IMG/VR virus record: IMGVR_UViG_3300006071_000068
Span: 1 to 28,886 of that record
DNA length: 28,886 nt
Direction: 5' to 3' (one strand)
Source: a virus
Below are positions 18,168 through 24,225 of this stretch, in pieces (the stretch's first letter is position 1; the number at the start of each line of letters is the position of its first letter). The position numbers and the translations under genes were made by a program. A model generated the notes under the pieces. That model had not been told where the DNA came from and made no database searches. It saw only the letters and a program-made list of their open reading frames with translations.

Positions 18168-19181
18168 ATGAACCTATTTAAAAAGGTAGCGTGTTTTACA
18201 GATATACACTTTGGTTTAAAATCAAATAGTGGCACACATTTAAAAGATTGTGAAGAATTCGTAGATTGGTTTATTTCAACCGCCAAGGAGCAAGGGTGTG
18301 AAACTTGCATATTCCTTGGTGATTGGAGTCACAATCGAAATAGCCTTAACTTGTTTACCTTAGATAGTAGTTTACGCTGTCTAGAAAAGTTAGGGGCGGC
18401 ATTTGAAAATTTTTACTGGTTTCCCGGCAACCACGATTTGTTTTACAAAGACAAGCGTGACATTCATTCATCGGCGTTCGGTCGCCATATACCTGGGGTC
18501 ACTGTTGTAGATAGTATTATGACCCAGGGTGATGTTACCCTAGTCCCATGGCTTGTCGGGGAAGAGTGGAAAACTATTAGCCAAGTCAACAGCCGATACA
18601 TGTTTGGACATTTTGAATTACCGTTGTTCTATATGAACGCTATGGTACAAATGCCCGACCATGGTGAACTACAGGCTAGTCACTTTAAAAATCAAGAATA
18701 TGTGTTTAGTGGACACTTCCACAAACGTCAGAATCGAGATAAGATCCATTACATTGGCAATGCATTTCCTCATAACTTTGCTGATACAGGGGATGACGAA
18801 CGTGGTATGATGATTTTAGAATGGGGTGGAGAACCTCAATATATTAATTGGGAGAATTGTCCCAAGTATAGAACAACTAGTTTGAGCACTCTAATTGACG
18901 AGGCTGATACTATTCTAAAATCAAAGATGCACATCAAGGTAAACTTAGACATTAATATTACTTTTGAAGAAGCAAACTTTATTAAAGAAAAGTTTTTAAC
19001 TGATTATGATATCAGAGAAATTAGTCTTGTTCAAGATAAAACCAATTTAGACGGTACCGTAGATACAAATCCAGATAGCCTATTTGAAAGCGTAGATCAA
19101 ATTGTCACTGAAGGATTAGTTAATTTAGAAAACGGCGCTTTTGATAAAAACACACTCTTACAGATTTATAACGAACTATAA
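18168..19181 (+). CDS. 47: Recombination endonuclease subunit gp47-like (Mre11 family)
   Basis: The product has 337 residues (T4 gp47: 339). All metallophosphoesterase motifs are present in order: TDIHFG (D12, H14), GDWSHNR (51-57), GNHD (87-90), MFGHFE (H148) and GHFHKRQ (182-188). These coordinate two metal ions for nuclease activity. With gp46 it forms the Mre11/Rad50-type complex that resects DNA ends, feeding strand invasion and recombination-dependent replication; in T4 it is also involved in host DNA breakdown. The gene follows gp55 by 42 bases that hold a sigma70-like promoter and an AGGGAG ribosome site. Its stop overlaps the gp46 start by one base (TAATG), so the two subunits are probably translationally coupled. 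Confidence 0.95.
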   Translation: MNLFKKVACFTDIHFGLKSNSGTHLKDCEEFVDWFISTAKEQGCETCIFLGDWSHNRNSLNLFTLDSSLRCLEKLGAAFENFYWFPGNHDLFYKDKRDIHSSAFGRHIPGVTVVDSIMTQGDVTLVPWLVGEEWKTISQVNSRYMFGHFELPLFYMNAMVQMPDHGELQASHFKNQEYVFSGHFHKRQNRDKIHYIGNAFPHNFADTGDDERGMMILEWGGEPQYINWENCPKYRTTSLSTLIDEADTILKSKMHIKVNLDINITFEEANFIKEKFLTDYDIREISLVQDKTNLDGTVDTNPDSLFESVDQIVTEGLVNLENGAFDKNTLLQIYNEL

Positions 19182-20965
19182 TGTCATTTCACATCAAGAA
19201 TTTAACAGTAAAAAACTTTATGAGTGTGGGCAACCAGACTCAAGCTGTAGACTTTGAACAATCATCACTGACACTTGTACTAGGTGAAAACTTAGACTTG
19301 GGTGGAGATGATACAGGCTCTCGAAATGGTACAGGTAAAACTACAATTATCAATGCGTTAAGTTATGCATTGTATGGCCAAGCTCTTACAAACATTAAGA
19401 AAGAAAACTTAATTAATAAAACCAACGGAAAAAATATGTTGGTTACTGTAGAGTTTGAAAAAGATGGAAACAATTATCGCATTGAACGTGGACGCAAGCC
19501 CAATGTTTTAAGATTGTTTGTCAATAATGATCAGCTAAAAACTGACGAAACAGATGACGATGCACAAGGTGATAGTAGAGATACACAAAAATCTATTGAG
19601 CAGATGTTGGAAATGTCACACACAATGTTTAAGCACATTGTGGCATTGAACACATACACTGAGCCATTTTTAAGTATGCGGGCCGCTGATCAACGAGAAA
19701 TTATTGAACAGTTGTTAGGTATTACATTGTTAAGCAGTAAAGCAGAAGCATTAAAATCTAATTTAAAAGATACTAAAGATGCGATTGTAATTGAAACTGC
19801 CAAGATTGAAGCAACTAAAGTTGCCAACGATAACATACAAAAAAGTATTGATAGTTTAATTAACCGTAGAAACGCTTGGGAAACTAAGAAAGAACAAGAC
19901 ATAAACGGATTAATTAAAAGCATAGAGACTTTATCTACTGTTGATATTGCCAATGAATTAGATTTACATGCCCAACTTAAGGTATGGGAAGAAAATAATT
20001 CTAAGATTGTGGGCTTACAAAAACAAAAGGCTACATTAGAAGCCGCATTGATGCAGGCTGAAAAAGCCAGTGACAAGTATCAGAAAGAATTAGAAAAGTT
20101 AAAAGATAAGACATGTCCTGCGTGTGAACAAGATCTTCATGATCATAAACATGAAGAAATGAACGCTGTAGCACAAAAGCATTTTAATGAATCTGTAGAA
20201 TATGGTATCAAAATTGGTAATGATTTAATTCCTATCTTGGATGAATTAGAAGCTATAGGTAAACAACCCAAACGTCCTATTACTTTTTATGACACTGAAT
20301 CAGAAGCATTGGGTCACAAAAATAATTTAGATGCATTAGAACGTAAATTAACTGAACGTGCTGATGAAAATAATCCCTATGATGAGCAAATTGACGAATT
20401 AAAAAATTCCGCATTGCAAGAAATTTCATGGGATACTGTAAACGAATTAACAAAATTCAAGGATCATCAAGAGTATCTATTAAAATTGCTAACCAACAAA
20501 GATAGTTTTATTCGTAAAAAGATCATTGATCAAAACTTGAGTTATTTAAATAAGCGTCTAGGTTACTATATTGACAAGTTGGGTTTACCACATCGTGTTA
20601 TATTCCAAAATGACTTGGGTGTAGAAATTACTCAATTGGGTCAAGATTTAGACTTTGATAACTTGTCACGTGGTGAACGCAATAGGTTAATTTTGAGTTT
20701 AAGTTTTGCTTTCCGAGATGTTTGGGAAGGCTTATACCAAAGTATGAATTTATTGTTTATTGATGAACTTGTAGATTCTGGTATGGATAGTGCAGGCGTC
20801 GAAAGTTCACTTGCAGTACTTAAAAAGATGACTCGTGAACGAAACAAAAACATTTATTTGATTAGTCATAAAGATGAACTGATGGGTCGAGTGAATAACA
20901 TACTCAGAGTGGTAAAAGAAAATGGATACACTTCATACAGCAACAGTACAGACTTTGTTGAATGA
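19181..20965 (+). CDS. 46: Recombination endonuclease ATPase gp46-like (Rad50 family)
   Basis: The product has 594 residues (T4 gp46: 560). The Walker A motif is GSRNGTGKTT (46-55). A long coiled coil follows, broken at its apex by a zinc-hook motif CPAC (C312, C315) with EQDL after it, as in Rad50 dimerisation hooks. The second coil is followed by the ABC signature LSRGERNRLILS (from 495), Walker B LLFIDE (524-529) and the C-terminal LISHKDE switch. It is therefore a complete SMC-type ATPase and should drive gp47 nuclease activity on DNA ends. It overlaps gp47 by one base and the next small gene by 44 bases. Confidence 0.95.
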   Translation: MSFHIKNLTVKNFMSVGNQTQAVDFEQSSLTLVLGENLDLGGDDTGSRNGTGKTTIINALSYALYGQALTNIKKENLINKTNGKNMLVTVEFEKDGNNYRIERGRKPNVLRLFVNNDQLKTDETDDDAQGDSRDTQKSIEQMLEMSHTMFKHIVALNTYTEPFLSMRAADQREIIEQLLGITLLSSKAEALKSNLKDTKDAIVIETAKIEATKVANDNIQKSIDSLINRRNAWETKKEQDINGLIKSIETLSTVDIANELDLHAQLKVWEENNSKIVGLQKQKATLEAALMQAEKASDKYQKELEKLKDKTCPACEQDLHDHKHEEMNAVAQKHFNESVEYGIKIGNDLIPILDELEAIGKQPKRPITFYDTESEALGHKNNLDALERKLTERADENNPYDEQIDELKNSALQEISWDTVNELTKFKDHQEYLLKLLTNKDSFIRKKIIDQNLSYLNKRLGYYIDKLGLPHRVIFQNDLGVEITQLGQDLDFDNLSRGERNRLILSLSFAFRDVWEGLYQSMNLLFIDELVDSGMDSAGVESSLAVLKKMTRERNKNIYLISHKDELMGRVNNILRVVKENGYTSYSNSTDFVE

Positions 20966-21266
20966 GCCACTTGAAGAGTATAACAAGTTATACTCAGATT
21001 ATTTGGCCTTGATCTTAAAGATACATAACTACAACACGAAGTTTCTTAGTTTCGATGCTCTAAGAGTTAGAGACGGGTATAAGTTGAGAAAACTTTTCAA
21101 AGAAATGAGAAAACTTCAGACTGAGTTATGGCGTACTTGCAAAGATGCAGATTACAAACACTGGGAATTAAATCCCCCAGTGCGCGGACGACCATTACAG
21201 GAAACTACTAAATGGCCAAGGCGTAAGAAAAAGAATGTGGCTCCACCAGGATCAGATCGTAAATGA
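20922..21266 (+). CDS. Small basic protein of unknown function after gp46
   Basis: I do not recognise this 114-residue protein. The first ATG overlaps the end of gp46 by 44 bases and has only a weak AAAGAAA before it. No good internal start would keep most of the protein. It is predicted to be mostly helical for residues 1-80 (LEEYNKLYSDYLALILKIHN, then KLRKLFKEMRKLQTELWR). A basic, proline-containing tail follows (RGRPLQE, WPRRKKK, ending PPGSDRK), which could touch nucleic acid. The overlaps on both sides (gp46 and the GIY-YIG gene) suggest co-translation with the recombination genes and a possible accessory role in DNA metabolism. That is inference only. Confidence 0.65.
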   Translation: MDTLHTATVQTLLNEPLEEYNKLYSDYLALILKIHNYNTKFLSFDALRVRDGYKLRKLFKEMRKLQTELWRTCKDADYKHWELNPPVRGRPLQETTKWPRRKKKNVAPPGSDRK

Positions 21267-21657
21267 ACTACCAGAAGACTGTGTAGGGTTTGTGTACCTG
21301 ATAACCAATCTAACAAATAATAGAAAATACGTAGGCAAGAAATTAGCAAAATTTAGTAAAACAACTTATAAAACAGTAAAATTAAAAAACGGCACAAAGA
21401 AAAAGAAGAAGATCAGAAGCAAAATAGATAGCGACTGGCAAGAATATTATGGATCAAGCAACGAACTCAGTGCAGATGTTGCGAACTTAGGCAAAGAAAA
21501 TTTCAAAAGAGAGATATTATACTACTGTCGTAGTAAAGCAGAATGTAGTTACATTGAGGCCCGCGAACAATTCGACCGCAAAGTATTGGAATCTACAGAC
21601 TACTATAATGGACAAATCTCGGTCCGTGTACATGGCTCACACATTTTAAAGAAATAA
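21235..21657 (+). CDS. GIY-YIG-type nuclease
   Basis: The product has 140 residues. The GIY-YIG elements are recognisable: GFVYLITNLTNNRKYVGKK (Y21 in the first strand, Y32 in the YVG strand), a basic stretch with KKKKK, then DWQEYYGSS, KENFKREILYYC and YIEAREQFDRKVL (E108, the expected metal-binding glutamate), closing with YYNGQI (N125). GIY-YIG enzymes include phage homing endonucleases such as I-TevI and the Seg proteins, but free-standing small members also occur in aquatic T4-like phages. No separate DNA-binding domain is visible, so a compact nuclease is more likely than a full homing enzyme. It overlaps the preceding gene by 32 bases and is followed directly by the structured non-coding region. 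The start codon is uncertain; the ATG at 21235 lacks a close Shine-Dalgarno. Confidence 0.75.
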   Translation: MWLHQDQIVNELPEDCVGFVYLITNLTNNRKYVGKKLAKFSKTTYKTVKLKNGTKKKKKIRSKIDSDWQEYYGSSNELSADVANLGKENFKREILYYCRSKAECSYIEAREQFDRKVLESTDYYNGQISVRVHGSHILKK

Positions 21658-21660
21658 TTC

Positions 21661-21990
21661 AGGAATGGCTCGCATCGGCCTAGCTCGGGTGCCTAGTGAC
21701 AACTCTATAAAATGAGGGACGGAAGTCTTGCCGCTGAAGCAAGCACTCATCTACTACCCGAAAGGATGAAGATCGTAAAACGCTTACGGTTTAGATGTTT
21801 GAAGATAATGAATAAGCAAAATGAGGGTTAATAACCCACGTTATTATGCAAGATAGTATTTGTATAATAACCGCCGCTGGATGAAGACTGAGCTCGTGGT
21901 ACAGGCCAACCGCCACTGTAATGCTCTAATACTATGTGACTGAGTCGACTCAGATGATGTTCTTTCGCCCGCAAGGGCGAAGTGTGACCA
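21661..21990 (+). ncRNA. Candidate structured non-coding RNA
   Basis: No convincing gene lies between 21658 and 22107. By hand count 21661-22000 is about 46% G+C, above its surroundings. Visible stems: 21712-21716/21746-21750 enclosing 21727-21731/21739-21743; 21774-21778/21784-21788; 21825-21829/21833-21837; a 12-bp stem 21840-21851/21860-21871 with one G-U; 21940-21944/21949-21953; and 21964-21970/21975-21981 closed by a GCAA tetraloop. The loop of the 12-bp stem (21853-21859, ATAGTAT) is complementary to 21929-21935 (ATACTAT), allowing a 7-bp pseudoknot. No tRNA, tmRNA or intron core was recognised. Strand is assigned from the flanking genes. Short ORFs here (16, 39 and 20 codons, starting at 21665, 21712 and 21881) could mean it is partly coding. 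Confidence 0.5.
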
Positions 21991-22011
21991 AACAATCTAG
22001 ATGATATTAAA

Positions 22012-22074
22012 ACTTCTACGAAGTAAAAAATGCTTCAAGCGATAGCGTAGAAGCAATTGAGCTAAAGCTCAATT
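22012..22074 (+). other. Hairpin cluster upstream of the late promoter
   Basis: CTTCTACG (22013-22020) can pair with CGTAGAAG (22046-22053). Alternatively two smaller hairpins can form: ACTTC/GAAGT (22012-22016/22020-22024) and TGCTTC/GAAGCA (22031-22036/22050-22055). A perfect 8-bp hairpin AATTGAGC-TAAA-GCTCAATT follows (22055-22074). It ends 5 bases before the late promoter and may insulate it from upstream transcription, but there is no U-run, so a classical terminator is not supported. Confidence 0.45.
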
Positions 22075-22079
22075 CTATA

Positions 22080-22087
22080 TATAAATA
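22080..22087 (+). promoter_or_regulatory. T4-type late promoter (perfect TATAAATA)
   Basis: TATAAATA matches the T4 late consensus exactly. The expected start site is near 22093, followed by a ribosome site AAGGA (22096-22100) 7 bases before the ATG at 22108. The gp55 needed to read it is encoded in the same window. Confidence 0.7.
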
Positions 22088-22107
22088 AATCATCAAAGGA
22101 ATTAGAT

Positions 22108-23025
22108 ATGAAATTCGACGAGTTATTAGAAGCACCTATGGGGTTTGGGAGTACTTTAAAAACTGCTGCCAAAGCAATTAACCCTTTTAGTCTAAGTGGA
22201 AGAAAGCAAGCACAGGGGCAACTTAGTACTGGTAAAACTGCTAATCAAATATATGGCGAATTCTATAAATGGCTAGGTACGTCAGGTGCACCAGCCGACA
22301 CTGATTCCGTTGTTGCTTTCCTTCAACAAAACGGGTATAGTCAACAAGCAATACAAGCCGCTCAATCTAAATTCCCCCAAGCACCTGCCGCTGATCAAAC
22401 ACAAACTCAACAACCCCCTGCAGATAATAAAGTTGAACCAACTTTAGATAATCCAACTCAACCACAAAAACTGACTCCGGATCAAATTGCGGCGCAAAAA
22501 TCTCAAAGAAAACAAAATATATCTAATTTAAAAAAGAATCCTAATCAAAACGGGTTTAGCAACTGGGCCAAATCTGGTGGTGTTAATCCTGGAGTAGATC
22601 CTAATGCGCCATCTGTACAGAAGAATTGGAGAGAATCTCGCATAATGGAAGGTGTTGCATTAAACAAAGATCAACTTAGTGCAATTTTTACAAGTGTAGC
22701 ACAAGCTGGAAGTGCCCCAACTACTGGTCAAAGCAGTGCAGGTAATGCTACTGTACAGCCAAGTTATAATCAAAGCACAGCTGGATCAAGAAATCAAAAG
22801 GCTCCTCCAGTGCAACGACCACAATTGACTGTTGATTCTGTAGTTGAATTTTACAAGACACTAGATACTAACGGTAAACAACAATTAAAAGATGCGATTG
22901 CTACTGTTGACCAAGGTGCTGTTGATCAAAATCAACCTAAACTTTCACCTGACGAGTATATTAGTAGGATTGGAGCAGAACCAACTCCAGAAAGTTACAG
23001 CCGTTTCTTAGGACGTAGTCTTTAA
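22108..23025 (+). CDS. Low-complexity protein with capsid-targeting-like N-terminus, possible internal head protein
   Basis: I do not recognise the family of this 305-residue protein. It begins MKFDELLEAPMG, which resembles the capsid-targeting leader of T4 internal proteins (MKTYQEFIAEA) and contains LLE|A (6-9), matching the T4 prohead protease rule (L/I)-x-E followed by a small residue. A second match, IME|G, is at 179-182. The rest is Gln/Pro/Ala/Asn-rich, with short ordered segments at about 44-85 (YGEFYKWLGTSG) and 240-300 (VDSVVEFYKTLDTNGKQQLK). No enzyme motif or membrane segment was seen. It sits alone behind a perfect late promoter with a good ribosome site, and its stop overlaps that of the convergent gene by 4 bases. 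Late expression plus the leader suggest a protein packed in or on the head; this is inference. Confidence 0.7.
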   Translation: MKFDELLEAPMGFGSTLKTAAKAINPFSLSGRKQAQGQLSTGKTANQIYGEFYKWLGTSGAPADTDSVVAFLQQNGYSQQAIQAAQSKFPQAPAADQTQTQQPPADNKVEPTLDNPTQPQKLTPDQIAAQKSQRKQNISNLKKNPNQNGFSNWAKSGGVNPGVDPNAPSVQKNWRESRIMEGVALNKDQLSAIFTSVAQAGSAPTTGQSSAGNATVQPSYNQSTAGSRNQKAPPVQRPQLTVDSVVEFYKTLDTNGKQQLKDAIATVDQGAVDQNQPKLSPDEYISRIGAEPTPESYSRFLGRSL

Positions 23026-23243
23026 AAGAAAGGTAGTTGACTTTCTTTAGTTGTTTGTAAGTTCTTTTCAATTATCGAATATATGATTTGACGCTCTTCT
23101 GGCGTTAGCATATGGCTTTCGTTGTATCCAACTCCACCTCGCATAAACCAACATATTCTTAAAAGATCTTCTTTTAGGGCTTTTGTATTGTTGTCGTATT
23201 CTTGAATAACACGATCGATGTCGGCAGTCTCAACAATAGACAA
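23022..23243 (-). CDS. Small gene after gp26, possible baseplate-hub assembly factor
   Basis: The 73-residue product starts with TTG at 23243, 5 bases after the gp26 stop; no ATG is usable without losing most of the protein. AAGG precedes the start at short distance. The segment LLRICWFMRGGVGYNESHML then PEERQIIYSIIEKNLQTTKE is a pattern I associate with the short gene that follows gp26 in aquatic T4-like phages, sometimes labelled gp51-like. T4 gp51, a hub-assembly factor, is far longer (about 249 residues), so equivalence is doubtful. The protein is predicted helical. Its stop overlaps that of the convergent 305-residue gene by 4 bases. A hub-assembly role is inferred from the pairing with gp26. 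Confidence 0.65.
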   Translation of the reverse strand: MSIVETADIDRVIQEYDNNTKALKEDLLRICWFMRGGVGYNESHMLTPEERQIIYSIIEKNLQTTKESQLPFF

Positions 23244-23248
23244 AAGCC

Positions 23249-24139
23249 TTATACGAAAAAATTTGAAGCATCAAACACCAACGGAATTTCAATAGTATCG
23301 CCGTTGATTCCTTTTTCACGCATTTCATCTGTGACGGTCACTACAACAGGTTTAACTGTGTTTTGCTCTTTTAATGATTCTAAATGCGTTTGGATTTTAT
23401 TAAAAATGTCTTTATCAGCATTGGCAACAAAGTCTTTAATAAATTGTGGATTGTCGGTACTGCCTTGACTGGTGTCAATTTTAAAAATGCTGTCAGCAAT
23501 TACGCCAATAGTAGCATCTGTTAACTTTCTAAAACTATCTTTGAACATAGTTACTTTTGTATCTTCGTCCAACTTGTCATTGTTAGTCAATTGAATAATT
23601 TTTTGAGTTTCAAATGTTTGTAGAGCCGCGTTAGTTGCTTGTCTATAAGTTAGAGGTTTGACATACACGGTCATGTCGTCGCTAATTGGAATAATAGGAT
23701 TCCAACTAATTGAACGCATCAAATTGTCAATGACAGTTCGCAAGTCTACTTTATATTCATATTCAATGTCTTCGCTGATATTGATAGGACTGGACATCAT
23801 TTCACCATAACTGGCAATTCTTAATGCAATTAAAATAACATCCATATCAATGTTTGGAGTCATCCAAGCATTTTTAATATTAGGTATACAATTTTGAATA
23901 ACATCAACTACCGCTTGCCCATTCATAAGAGCATCTGGAACATTTAACATTAGTTCATCTTTAGCAGTCATCGAGTAAACTGGCAGTTTACCGTCTTCGG
24001 GTAATTGAATGCTGCCAGGTGCCCAGTACTGTCCTTTGCTGGGCAAGCTGATATACACCTTGGGTTGACGCATAAACATGGACAAAGGGTTTACTGGTGC
24101 ATTGTTCGCTTGTGGCGGGAACATTACGTTATTTTGCAT
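23249..24139 (-). CDS. 26: Baseplate hub subunit gp26-like
   Basis: The product has 296 residues (T4 gp26: 208). After a short leader the family hallmarks appear: KVYISLPSKGQYWAPGSI (about 27-44), PVYSMTAKDELMLNVPDAL (54-72), NGQAVVDVIQNCIPNIKNAW (73-92) and DVILIALRIASYGEMM (about 99-114). The C-terminal half is helical and matches the extended version seen in aquatic T4-like phages. In T4, gp26 acts in assembly of the central baseplate hub. The start has a good ribosome site (CGGAG, then 7 A's and the ATG). A perfect minus-strand TATAAATA lies 53 bases upstream. With its small downstream gene it forms a two-gene minus-strand unit flanked by plus-strand genes, apart from the main baseplate operon. 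Confidence 0.85.
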   Translation of the reverse strand: MQNNVMFPPQANNAPVNPLSMFMRQPKVYISLPSKGQYWAPGSIQLPEDGKLPVYSMTAKDELMLNVPDALMNGQAVVDVIQNCIPNIKNAWMTPNIDMDVILIALRIASYGEMMSSPINISEDIEYEYKVDLRTVIDNLMRSISWNPIIPISDDMTVYVKPLTYRQATNAALQTFETQKIIQLTNNDKLDEDTKVTMFKDSFRKLTDATIGVIADSIFKIDTSQGSTDNPQFIKDFVANADKDIFNKIQTHLESLKEQNTVKPVVVTVTDEMREKGINGDTIEIPLVFDASNFFV

Positions 24140-24150
24140 TTTTTTCTCCG

Positions 24151-24158
24151 AATAAATA
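24151..24158 (+). promoter_or_regulatory. Candidate late promoter for the tape measure-portal unit
   Basis: AATAAATA (7 of 8 to the late consensus) lies 67 bases before the tape-measure ATG. It is left of the minus-strand promoter at 24193-24200, so the two transcripts would overlap in antisense for about 24 bases. A ribosome site AGGAAAA precedes the ATG at 24226. Confidence 0.4.
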
Positions 24159-24192
24159 ACTTAAAGATATAAGGTAGTCTTATCCTTTAGAG

Positions 24193-24200
24193 TATTTATA
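24193..24200 (-). promoter_or_regulatory. T4-type late promoter for gp26 (perfect TATAAATA)
   Basis: The minus strand reads TATAAATA exactly, 53 bases before the gp26 ATG, in the 86-base divergent gap 24140-24225. The expected start is near 24187, giving a leader of nearly 50 bases. Confidence 0.6.
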
Positions 24201-24225
24201 TACGCAGAAAACCCCAGGAAAAACA

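Noticed and set aside
19690-20853. Minus-strand ORFs opposite gp46
   Set aside because: Antisense shadows of the Rad50-like coiled coil and ATPase domain.
21661-21990. tRNA, tmRNA, RNase P RNA, OMEGA/HEARO-type or hammerhead RNA
   Set aside because: No T-arm, no convincing RNase P core or hammerhead core, and no IscB/TnpB gene nearby. Short resemblances (GAGGGACGGAAGTC) were too weak.
21964-21990. Rho-independent terminator at the GCAA hairpin
   Set aside because: The stem is strong but it is followed by GTGTGACCAAAC, not a U-run.
21658-22107. Group I or group II intron, or an intron-encoded GIY-YIG gene
   Set aside because: No R/S (P7) or domain V-like sequence was recognised, and no split gene flanks the region: the next gene starts with its own promoter and ribosome site.
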